DNA of 5,989 bases from Gallionellaceae bacterium (GCA_021731185.1 JAKFXW010000238.1:1-5989), one strand, 5' to 3'. Positions 1-4,916 are shown, counted from the first letter of the stretch. Notes: a model not told the origin generated them from the letters alone. Made by a program: numbers and translations.

Positions 1-332
1 TATAAAGCAGTGGATGGATATCCAATCGGTAGCTGGGTAAGTAAACAACGAACAAAAAAGACATCTTGTCGCCGAAGCGCAAAGCAGGGCTGGAAGCCTT
101 ACCCGGTTGGAGTTGGAATACGTTTGCGGAGCTGTGGGAAGTGAGTTTTCGTTATCTCAAAGAATTCGCAGAGCGGGAGGGACACACTAAAATTCCTCGC
201 GATTACAAAACGGCAAATGGATATCGAATCGGTATCTGGGTAAGGAATCAACGAGCAACAAGAGACAATATTTCGCCGGAGCGGAAAGCACGGCTCGAAG
301 CATTATCCGGCTGGCTCTGGCGAGTTAAGTAG
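1..332 (+). CDS. C-terminal end of a helicase-associated (HA) repeat protein, 5' partial, frame broken at 54-60
   Basis: This is the tail of a protein built from helicase-associated (HA, PF03457-type) repeats, which usually follow the motor of large DEAD/DEAH-type helicases and are thought to bind nucleic acid. The product begins outside the window. Two repeat copies are visible: YKAVDGYPIGSWVSKQR at position 1 and YKTANGYRIGIWVRNQR at 204, each followed by SPxRKAxLEALxGW. The first part is read in the frame starting at base 1, but from the A-run at 54-59 the homology continues in the -1 frame to the TAG at 330-332. Without a shift, translation stops at TGA 142-144. The 203-base spacing of the copies is one short of 68 codons, so one base is missing or a -1 ribosomal shift occurs. 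The TTG at 66 that could open the second frame has no visible ribosome binding site. Family assignment is fairly sure; whether the gene works is unknown. Confidence 0.7.
1..332 (+). repeat. Tandem HA-domain repeat, 68-codon unit, about 1.6 copies
   Basis: Bases from 1 and from 204 align along their length. Both encode YK-x-x-x-GY-x-IG-x-WV-x-x-QR, then a charged linker, SP-x-RKA-x-LEAL-x-GW. The second copy is complete up to the terminal GWLWRVK and contains an intact linker. That intact linker shows directly that copy 1 lacks one base within its A-run. Confidence 0.7.
54..60 (+). other. A AAA AAG slippery heptamer in frame for a -1 shift
   Basis: The upstream HA reading frame is divided ACA AAA AAG, so A AAA AAG lies in the X XXY YYZ phase used by the dnaX programmed -1 frameshift. 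A -1 slip makes the next codon GAC and restores the HA sequence (KKDILSPKRK). No strong stimulatory hairpin at the usual 5-9 base spacing is visible; the nearest small hairpin (GGCT/AGCC around 88-97) is too far away and weak. A simple one-base deletion or sequencing error in the A-run explains the data equally well. Confidence 0.4.
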
Positions 333-359
333 CAAGTCTTAAATAACTAGTACACAGAT

Positions 360-1070
360 ATGTCATCAATAGTAAAGCCACACGAAATATATCTCCAGCA
401 AATGCTAGAAACTAAGCGTCGATTCCGGGCTATTGATCGCATTCTTGGCGCGAAGAAGCCACTCACGCAAAACGAAGAAATAGATAATGAGAGCGCTTTC
501 CTACAGGTTCGTAAAATCGTCGAGCTGATTACGTTCTCAGCTATCGTTTCCGACGAACAGCGTTATCAGCGATCTCGTGAGCTTGACGCGCTAGCAAACC
601 CCAGAGATAAGGGTGACTACACACTTGATTGGAATGCAGCGGACATACTGACGCGTCTTTCTAAAATAAGCCCTCACTTTCTACCTCGTCCACTTGGTGA
701 AATGACCGTCCAGCCAGATGGGGTCAAGCACTTCAATGAGGCTGCGGCCAAAGCTACACATGATCGTCTGATCTCTATCTACAAAACTGCTGGTGGATTT
801 GCTCATATGTCCAATCCATATAAACACAATGTGGCGGAGTTGGAAACGAAGAAAAAAGAAAACGCACGAACAGCACTGGAAAAAGAAGTGCGATATCTCA
901 AGTCAATTATTTGGGAGCATGCAAAAATTGGTCTTGCATGGCAATCCGACTCCGATCCAACCGAACTCGATCAAAGTGAAACTGCTTGGCTTGTTTGGTT
1001 CGGCGATAAAGGTACGGATCAAGTCCGTATGTCACTAGCTACTGCTGTATCGGCAACTGTAAGCAGATAA
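360..1070 (+). CDS. Hypothetical protein, 236 aa, soluble and mainly helical
   Basis: I do not recognise a named family. The protein has no signal peptide or membrane segment and appears largely alpha-helical and charged. Two motifs look conserved in character. One is an amphipathic helix with ESAFLQVRKIVELITF at residues 44-59. The other is GGFAHMSNPY at residues 145-154, followed by a lysine- and glutamate-rich helix (about 156-190) that could form a coiled coil. A tryptophan-rich end (WLVWFGDKG, 210-218) follows. It starts 27 bases after the HA-repeat protein on the same strand and may be co-transcribed with it. The ATG at 360 is preceded by no good Shine-Dalgarno sequence, which also suggests coupling to upstream translation. 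Its position next to a helicase tail and a toxin-antitoxin island hints at an accessory or defence role, but that is inference from context only. Confidence 0.7.
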   Translation: MSSIVKPHEIYLQQMLETKRRFRAIDRILGAKKPLTQNEEIDNESAFLQVRKIVELITFSAIVSDEQRYQRSRELDALANPRDKGDYTLDWNAADILTRLSKISPHFLPRPLGEMTVQPDGVKHFNEAAAKATHDRLISIYKTAGGFAHMSNPYKHNVAELETKKKENARTALEKEVRYLKSIIWEHAKIGLAWQSDSDPTELDQSETAWLVWFGDKGTDQVRMSLATAVSATVSR

Positions 1071-1184
1071 GAACGAGCATGGGGTAGAGTAGAGAACAGC
1101 CTTTCGGCTGCCCTCCCTTATCAAACCGTGCAGAACAATTGGGGACAGACCACGAATAAACCATCGGAAATAATTCTTCCACCG
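1071..1184. other. Convergent intergenic region with a possible group II intron scar and a dispersed-repeat motif
   Basis: This gap separates two convergent genes. A 5-bp stem, CAGCC (1097-1101) and GGCTG (1106-1110), has a GAAA (GNRA) loop when read on the minus strand. With its flanks (GCACGGTTTGAT on the right, CTACTCTACCCC on the left, minus strand) it resembles from memory the structured 3' part of bacterial group II introns. There is no T-tract on either side, so it is not a typical intrinsic terminator. GGGGACAGACCACG follows at 1141-1154, a motif I recall as common in intergenic repeats of proteobacteria. Neither identification could be checked. Confidence 0.3.
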
Positions 1185-1610
1185 CTAAAACACGACCATT
1201 GCAATTTTCCGTTGCTTGGCATTGCGTGCAAACACGTCATCCAGTGTTGCCATGCGTTTTACATTGGCCTGCAACGCGCTTGTCAAATGCAACGCATCTC
1301 CTGCGCGCAAACCTGTTGCGGCATCCAAGGTTAAAAACGCTGCTTTGTGGAATATCTCAGCGTCAGGTGATAACAGCGTCAGATCATTGGTGCATAGGCG
1401 CTGAAAACTTTGCCACGCGACCTGCGCTTCTTCTGTCGTGATCTGTCCGGTGCGCTGCTTGATTCCCAATGCGCTTGCGAATTCTGTAACGCACCACACT
1501 GATGAAACGAGTTTGTCTTTGCACTTGGCGTACCAGCGGGACACGTCATCGCTTTTCGGCTCGTTCACGCACAGTGCCACCAGCACGCTGGTGTCAACGT
1601 AGCAAACCAT
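1185..1610 (-). CDS. vapC: VapC-type PIN-domain toxin (ribonuclease)
   Basis: This is a PIN-domain protein of 141 residues, the usual VapC length. VapC toxins are Mg2+-dependent endoribonucleases that cleave tRNA or rRNA and halt translation until held by the cognate VapB. The acidic metal-binding residues expected for the fold are visible: D6 in VDTSVLV, E43 in VTEFASAL, D105 in AGDALHL and D124 in ATLDD. The gene starts at ATG 1610-1608 and overlaps the vapB stop by one base (TAATG), the normal arrangement for translational coupling. No truncation or missing catalytic residue is seen, so the toxin is predicted to be active. The target RNA cannot be deduced from sequence. Confidence 0.93.
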   Translation of the reverse strand: MVCYVDTSVLVALCVNEPKSDDVSRWYAKCKDKLVSSVWCVTEFASALGIKQRTGQITTEEAQVAWQSFQRLCTNDLTLLSPDAEIFHKAAFLTLDAATGLRAGDALHLTSALQANVKRMATLDDVFARNAKQRKIAMVVF

Positions 1611-1855
1611 TAGTAACGCGCTTTGCTACGCAACTCGTCCATAACCGATGTGCCCATTTTCATGCTTTGCCGCGTTCGTGTTAGTTCTGCAGTGAATGCT
1701 TTACGATCCCAAGGTTCGGCGCGTATCGTCATCGCGCCGTCAGCCGTTAAACTGGCTTGAACCGTGTCGCCTTCCTTCAGTCCGGTACGGCGGATGTATT
1801 CCATCGGTATGCGCACCGCTAGGCTGTTACCCCACTTGGCTATATGCAGATTCAT
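1610..1855 (-). CDS. vapB: VapB-type antitoxin, AbrB/MazE swapped-hairpin fold
   Basis: This is the antitoxin partner of the PIN toxin. The N-terminal 45 or so residues have the AbrB/MazE DNA-binding pattern (HIAKWGNSLAVRIP, then GLKEGDTV), and the C-terminal tail (about residues 50-81, ending in MDELRSKARY) would wrap the toxin. I chose the ATG at 1855, giving 81 residues, because GAGGAG lies five bases upstream. The in-frame GTG at 1861 would overlap that Shine-Dalgarno sequence. The gene is first in the vapBC operon and overlaps vapC by one base. A strong sigma70 promoter and an inverted repeat lie directly upstream, consistent with the autorepression known for VapBC complexes. Confidence 0.9.
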   Translation of the reverse strand: MNLHIAKWGNSLAVRIPMEYIRRTGLKEGDTVQASLTADGAMTIRAEPWDRKAFTAELTRTRQSMKMGTSVMDELRSKARY

Positions 1856-1871
1856 ACTCACTCCTCTTTGG

Positions 1872-1889
1872 ATATACGTTGATGTATAT
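1872..1889 (-). promoter_or_regulatory. Probable VapB(C) operator: inverted repeat ATATAC-N6-GTATAT
   Basis: A perfect 6-bp inverted repeat with a 6-base spacer lies between the predicted -10 box and the vapB ribosome binding site, overlapping the expected transcription start. AbrB-fold VapB antitoxins bind palindromes at this kind of position to repress their own operon. The site is seen directly; its function is inferred. Confidence 0.55.
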
Positions 1890-1891
1890 TC

Positions 1892-1920
1892 ATTATAGGC
1901 ATAATCTGTTGGTGTGTAAA
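1892..1920 (-). promoter_or_regulatory. Sigma70 promoter of vapBC
   Basis: Read on the minus strand, TTTACA (1920-1915) and a perfect TATAAT (1897-1892) are separated by exactly 17 bases. Transcription should start near 1885, about 30 bases before the vapB ATG. A CCTATAGG palindrome (1921-1928) abuts the -35 box. Confidence 0.75.
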
Positions 1921-1936
1921 CCTATAGGAGAATAAA

Positions 1937-1962
1937 AGGGGTCGGGTTCGGATTAAATTCTC
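1937..1962. repeat. Possible dispersed intergenic repeat end (GGGGTCGGGTTCGG type)
   Basis: The plus strand reads AGGGGTCGGGTTCGG followed by ATTAAATTC. From memory this resembles repeat tails scattered between genes in beta- and gammaproteobacteria. It lies between the vapBC promoter and the end of the ribbon-helix-helix gene and supplies that gene's last codons and stop. This is a single copy in the window, so the repeat status is unproven. Confidence 0.3.
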
Positions 1963-2237
1963 GCCCCGCATTTGTTGAATTCATTTTTGCTGTCATGCTT
2001 AACTAAGCCTAGTTTTTTATAGACTTCATCGGTTGAATAAACGCGCCCCGCTTTGATGTCGGCAAGCCCTGCATCAATCTGCTTCAGCTTCCATTCTTCG
2101 TCCCACAAGGGGACAATGTATTCAAGACGATCTGTAATCGCTTGCTTGATGATCGCTTGTGGGGTGCGCCGGGTACCTGCTGATATTTTTTCCAGCCGCT
2201 TGAAAATGGTTTGCGGCAATGTGATGGTGTTACTCAT
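1953..2237 (-). CDS. Ribbon-helix-helix (CopG/ParD/RelB-like) antitoxin without a toxin partner
   Basis: This 94-residue protein has an N-terminal ribbon-helix-helix DNA-binding domain: the beta strand TITLPQTIF (residues 4-12) is followed by two helices ending near YIVPLWDEE. Then comes the typical toxin-binding segment of such antitoxins (GLADIKAGRVYSTDEVYKKLGL, residues 57-78). GGAAGG lies six bases before the ATG, so the start is secure. The final 16 residues (VKHDSKNEFNKCGARI) look unlike the family's usual end and run into a repeat-like sequence. A RelE/ParE-type toxin gene would be expected immediately downstream, but the next gene is vapB behind its own promoter. The toxin appears to have been lost, possibly when the repeat arrived. 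It could still act as a stand-alone repressor or as an anti-addiction antitoxin. Confidence 0.8.
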   Translation of the reverse strand: MSNTITLPQTIFKRLEKISAGTRRTPQAIIKQAITDRLEYIVPLWDEEWKLKQIDAGLADIKAGRVYSTDEVYKKLGLVKHDSKNEFNKCGARI

Positions 2238-2253
2238 GGTATGCCTTCCAATG

Positions 2254-2274
2254 CGTTTTGACGTTTTGGACGTC
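2254..2274 (-). promoter_or_regulatory. Possible operator of the RHH gene: tandem CGTTTTG plus GACGT-N5-ACGTC
   Basis: Plus-strand CGTTTTG occurs twice with an 8-base period (2254-2260 and 2262-2268). A GACGT/ACGTC inverted repeat overlaps them at 2260-2274. The cluster lies 17-37 bases upstream of the RHH start codon. RHH antitoxins bind short tandem or inverted repeats upstream of their own genes, so autoregulation is plausible. No convincing promoter boxes were found here. Confidence 0.35.
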
Positions 2275-2306
2275 TACGCCAAAGAGCCGGAAAGTGGGAA
2301 GGAAGA

Positions 2307-2328
2307 ACCTCGCAGCTTGCTGCGAGGT
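2307..2328. repeat. REP-like perfect palindrome, 10-bp stem
   Basis: ACCTCGCAGC (2307-2316) and GCTGCGAGGT (2319-2328) are exact inverted repeats around TT; the hairpin can be drawn with a CTTG loop. No T-tract follows on either strand, so it is not a standard terminator. Its length and GC-rich stem resemble REP elements. Confidence 0.45.
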
Positions 2329-2343
2329 ATCAAATCAAAATCC

Positions 2344-2376
2344 GGGCAAATCATTCGCCCCAATCTAGCCTAGATT
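2344..2376. repeat. Two further palindromes beside the REP-like hairpin
   Basis: GGGC (2344-2347) pairs with GCCC (2357-2360). Next to it is a perfect AATCTAG-C-CTAGATT palindrome (2362-2376). With the hairpin at 2307-2328 they make three inverted repeats in 70 bases of non-coding DNA. Their function is unknown. Confidence 0.4.
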
Positions 2377-2418
2377 TAAGAGCGGTAAGCTTATGTACGC
2401 TAGAAATATTTTAGGGTG

Positions 2419-2446
2419 TTGCCCAATATCAAAAATTCGCTATACT
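2419..2446 (+). promoter_or_regulatory. Sigma70-like promoter for the 47-aa membrane protein
   Basis: TTGCCC (2419-2424) and TATACT (2441-2446) are separated by 16 bases, matching the consensus at 4 and 5 of 6 positions. A CTACG-CGC-CGTAG inverted repeat (2445-2457) overlaps the -10 box and the likely start site near 2453, which could serve as an operator. Confidence 0.5.
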
Positions 2447-2452
2447 ACGCGC

Positions 2453-2565
2453 CGTAGCAATAACGATTTTTGTGAAATCGGTGTACCAGATACGAATAAA
2501 GTGTACAAAATGTCCAACAAGCTAGCTGTGTTTAATTTTTTTTGATTTAGGCAAAGGAGAGAGTA
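2453..2565 (+). promoter_or_regulatory. Long 5' leader with hairpins ahead of the small membrane protein
   Basis: The predicted transcript has a leader of about 110 bases. It contains a CGATTT/AAATCG hairpin with a TTGTG loop (2464-2480) and two GTGTAC direct repeats spaced 20 bases apart (2481 and 2501). A weak AACA/TGTT-based hairpin (2516-2532) follows, with a run of eight T residues (2536-2543) close behind. The last element could attenuate transcription, though its stem is weak. AAAGGAGAG lies just before the start codon. I do not recognise a riboswitch class. Confidence 0.35.
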
Positions 2566-2709
2566 ATGAAAACAGCACCAGTTGAACGTACCCCAGAAGA
2601 AAATGCCATGATGGTCAAAGCATGGCAACGCGCGGCAATTAGATGGCTTATCGCCATTTCTATTGCGTACGGGTTGTTGGCATACGGTACTTGGTTGATG
2701 CCGAACTAA
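2566..2709 (+). CDS. Small single-pass membrane protein, 47 aa, unknown function
   Basis: This short reading frame encodes a charged N-terminal half (residues 1-26, with VERTPEENAMM) and then one hydrophobic segment from about residue 27 to 45 (WLIAISIAYGLLAYGTWLM), ending in PN. Arginines at 22 and 26 precede the span, so by the positive-inside rule the N-terminus should be cytoplasmic. AAAGGAGAG precedes the ATG at good spacing, a promoter lies upstream and an intrinsic terminator follows, so it forms a complete monocistronic unit and is likely a real gene. Size and topology recall small accessory subunits of respiratory or other membrane complexes (CydX-like or CcoQ-like in general form only), but I recognise no specific family. 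The short length is the main doubt. Confidence 0.7.
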   Translation: MKTAPVERTPEENAMMVKAWQRAAIRWLIAISIAYGLLAYGTWLMPN

Positions 2710-2742
2710 TCCCGTACCAAGCTAGATTTTACTTAGCGAGGC

Positions 2743-2772
2743 AAGTAGACTACTTTTATTTTTAGTCCACTT
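2743..2772 (+). terminator. Imperfect hairpin downstream of the 47-aa gene
   Basis: AAGTAGACT (2743-2751) pairs with AGTCCACTT (2764-2772) with a single A-C mismatch and a 12-base AT-rich loop. It precedes the stronger terminator and may stabilise the 3' end of the small mRNA. It lacks a proper T-tract. Confidence 0.3.
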
Positions 2773-2797
2773 TCCCTTGCAAAACTTGTTGAAATTT

Positions 2798-2830
2798 GAG
2801 GTGCTCCAAAGTTGGCGCGCCTCTTTTTTT
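2798..2830 (+). terminator. Rho-independent terminator
   Basis: GAGGTGC (2798-2804) pairs with GCGCCTC (2817-2823), seven pairs including one G-T wobble, with a 12-base loop that can pair further. It is followed directly by seven T residues. It ends the small membrane protein transcript, 15 bases before the 3' end of the convergent FGE-fold gene. Confidence 0.75.
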
Positions 2831-2844
2831 GCTGATGCTGATTA

Positions 2845-3804
2845 CTACTTCAAGGCAGGTAAGCTTTGCGCGCAACGAAATCCCAGATCATTAAATCTTG
2901 CATTGGGTGACAAATTAAAGCGCTGCGCGCTGCGCGCGAAATAGCTGAGAGTGTAGTGCCCAATCCCACCCCAACTTCCGCCGCGTGCAATTTTTTGTTT
3001 GAGATTGTTGGGTGTTGTGGCAGGTGCGTTGGGGGAAGGGTAGGGTTGATACCAATCTTCGACCCACTCCATCACATTGCCAGCCATGTCATACACGCCA
3101 TAAGGCGACTTTCCGCTTTTATACGAGCCAACTGGAGCTACACCATGTTCCCAGCCATGGCCTCCGGCAGCATTGGCTTTTTTGGTATCCCATTGATTCC
3201 CCCACGGATATTCAAATCCCTTTGTGCCGCGTGCAGCTTTTTCCCACTCAGCTTCAGTGGGTAAACGTTTGCCGAGCCACGCGCAATATCGATGAGCATC
3301 CTGCCAATCCACGCCCGTTACTGGTAAGTTATGCAGTAGCTCGCGGCGAGCGATAAGCGCTTTTAATATCTGTGATCGAGACAAATTCCTTACTTCTATT
3401 TTGTACACTTGTTGCGCCAGTTGTTTGAGCTGATCCAGATCAGCGTTAATGAATGTGTCTGGCGCAAAGGCGTAGCCATTACTTTGCCAGGTATCGGGTA
3501 CAAGATAATTTTGCGCAATGACAAATGCATAATAAGCGCGATTGGTCACCTCAAATTGATCAATTGCATAGGCTTTCAAATGAACTGTGCGGCGCGGATA
3601 TTCATCGGCGTACATGGGTTTGTTCAAACTACTCTTTGGCAGGGAAGCTTGGGCGGCGATGGGATTGCTACCCATAATAAAAATACCTGCTGGAATCGTT
3701 ATCATTGGAGCGGCTTGTTCAGTCGCTACAGCTGCATGCTGGGCATTTGCTGCATTCATTAACAATATGCTGATTGCATAAAACATGGCTTTAACGACAA
3801 GCAT
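2845..3804 (-). CDS. Exported formylglycine-generating-enzyme (SUMF1) fold protein lacking catalytic cysteines
   Basis: This 319-residue protein has a signal peptide (hydrophobic residues 2-18, likely cleavage after ANA at 21) followed by an FGE-sulfatase domain. Domain motifs run in order: PAGIFIMGS (38-46), DQFEVTN (82-88), the RLPTEAEWEKAARG block (180-193), YPWGN (199-203), GVYDMAGNVMEWVEDWY (236-252), ARGGSW (273-278) and LGFRCA (307-312). True FGE enzymes need two cysteines shortly after GGS. Here that stretch reads GGSWGGIGHYTL, with none, so sulfatase-activating activity is not expected. The protein is more likely a binding or assembly factor in the periplasm, like many SUMF1-fold proteins. 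A roughly 45-residue insertion (about 112-158) separates the early motifs. I chose ATG 3804 over TTG 3816 because GGA sits eight bases before it. It lies about 95 bp after prk on the same strand. Confidence 0.85.
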   Translation of the reverse strand: MLVVKAMFYAISILLMNAANAQHAAVATEQAAPMITIPAGIFIMGSNPIAAQASLPKSSLNKPMYADEYPRRTVHLKAYAIDQFEVTNRAYYAFVIAQNYLVPDTWQSNGYAFAPDTFINADLDQLKQLAQQVYKIEVRNLSRSQILKALIARRELLHNLPVTGVDWQDAHRYCAWLGKRLPTEAEWEKAARGTKGFEYPWGNQWDTKKANAAGGHGWEHGVAPVGSYKSGKSPYGVYDMAGNVMEWVEDWYQPYPSPNAPATTPNNLKQKIARGGSWGGIGHYTLSYFARSAQRFNLSPNARFNDLGFRCAQSLPALK

Positions 3805-3899
3805 ATTTATTTCCAATCAATTAATGAAGCGGTGCAAATAAAATAGGGCGCCAATATTATGCCCACTCATTTTTTAAAGCAGCTGACCGTAAATTGAAG

Positions 3900-4787
3900 T
3901 TACCCCTGTTTTTTTTCCAGCATTCTATGCATGATAGGCGCGAGTATGATTTCCATTGCCAGACTCATTTTCCCGCCGGGCACGACGATGGTATTTGAAC
4001 GAGACATGAACGAGCCATTGATCATATTCAGTATGTGTGGAAAGTCGACCCCATCGTGATTACTAAAGCGAATCACCACAAAGCTTTCATCTGGTGTCGG
4101 AATATCGCGAGCGATAAAGGGATTAGACGTGTCTACTGTCGCCACTCGCTGAAAGTTGATATCCGTGCGAGAAAATTGCGGTGTGATGTATTTGATATAG
4201 TCCGGCATACGACGCAAAATCGTATCCACGGTCGCATCGGCAGCATAGCCGCGTTCAGCATGGTCACGGTGAATTTTTTGAATCCACTCTAGATTGATAA
4301 CGGGCACAACACCAATGCTTAAATCGACATACTTGGTTGTATCCACCCGCTCATGTTTGACCATGCCATGCAGACCTTCGTAAAACAGCAGATCTGATCC
4401 AGCAGCGACATCTTCCCAAGGTGTAAATTGCCCTGGATTTAAATTTGTATTCAGCCGCGCATTTAACTCTTTGGCCTCGGCATCGCTATGAATATAGTAA
4501 CGACGCTTACATGAACCCGTTGCGCCATACGTTTTAAATGTTTCTTCAATCTTGTCAAAATGATTTGCTTCCGGTCCAAAATGGCTGAAGGAATGATTGC
4601 CAGCCTTGGTTGCTTCGGCCATCGCGGCGCGGAATGCAACACGATCCAAGCTGTGCATGCTATCGCCCTCAATTACGGCGGCATTTATTTTTTCGCGCCG
4701 AAAAATATTTTCGAACGCTCGCTTAACAGTAGTTGTGCCAGCGCCTGACGAGCCAGTCACAACAATTACGGGATGTTTGCGGGACAT
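3900..4787 (-). CDS. prk: Phosphoribulokinase, class I bacterial type
   Basis: This cytoplasmic enzyme phosphorylates ribulose 5-phosphate with ATP to ribulose 1,5-bisphosphate, the substrate of RubisCO in the Calvin-Benson-Bassham cycle. The 295-residue sequence is close to the Rhodobacter sphaeroides enzyme as I recall it. It shows the P-loop GSSGAGTTT (12-20), the catalytic base D42 in EGDSMH with H45 and R49, the Walker B-like FYEGLHG with E137, and VINLEWIQKIHRD with K171, R174 and D175, then R179. The SRTDINFQRV and VDTSNPFIARDIP blocks are intact. Upstream in-frame codons extend to 4949, but the ATG at 4787 matches the family start and has AGGAGAG eight bases before it. No RubisCO or other Calvin gene is in the window. 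The gene should be functional and marks an autotroph. Confidence 0.96.
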   Translation of the reverse strand: MSRKHPVIVVTGSSGAGTTTVKRAFENIFRREKINAAVIEGDSMHSLDRVAFRAAMAEATKAGNHSFSHFGPEANHFDKIEETFKTYGATGSCKRRYYIHSDAEAKELNARLNTNLNPGQFTPWEDVAAGSDLLFYEGLHGMVKHERVDTTKYVDLSIGVVPVINLEWIQKIHRDHAERGYAADATVDTILRRMPDYIKYITPQFSRTDINFQRVATVDTSNPFIARDIPTPDESFVVIRFSNHDGVDFPHILNMINGSFMSRSNTIVVPGGKMSLAMEIILAPIMHRMLEKKQG

Positions 4788-4849
4788 AGTGAAACTCTCC
4801 TGAGGGATATGAAAATTTGAACGGGTTGATGTGAATTTAATTGGTCGAC

Positions 4850-4858
4850 ATTTTATCA
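4850..4858 (-). promoter_or_regulatory. Candidate extended -10 promoter of prk
   Basis: The minus strand reads TGATAAAAT, matching the extended -10 form TGN-TAAAAT, about 60 bases before the prk ATG. No good -35 box is seen at 16-18 bases. Regulation by a CbbR-type activator would be usual for this pathway, but no CbbR gene or clear site is visible. Confidence 0.4.
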
Positions 4859-4916
4859 GAACTGCCGTGTATTGAGCTAACGACTCTGTTCTACTAATAC
4901 TCGTTGTAAAGTGACT

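Noticed and set aside
793..1038. 81-codon plus-strand frame inside the 236-residue hypothetical gene
   Set aside because: Overlaps the longer frame, has low-complexity basic composition and no plausible ribosome binding site; treated as a shadow.
1128..1684. Several plus-strand frames of 60-80 codons opposite vapC and vapB
   Set aside because: They are antisense to genes with clear family motifs and show no motifs of their own.
2251..2373. Plus-strand frame from ATG 2251 over the palindrome cluster, in the same frame as a longer one from 2053
   Set aside because: It reads through palindromes and part of it is antisense to the RHH gene; the peptide resembles translated repeat DNA, not a protein family.
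2440..2628. 62-codon minus-strand frame over the promoter and the small membrane protein start
   Set aside because: It is antisense to a better supported coding unit, is cysteine- and phenylalanine-rich, and has no start signals.
2956..3781. Plus-strand frames of 64-117 codons opposite the FGE-fold gene
   Set aside because: They are shadows of a gene with complete domain motifs.
3840..3880. GGGC/GCCC hairpin with nearby T residues between prk and the FGE-fold gene as a terminator
   Set aside because: The stem is only four pairs with an 11-base loop, too weak to call; co-transcription of the two genes remains possible.
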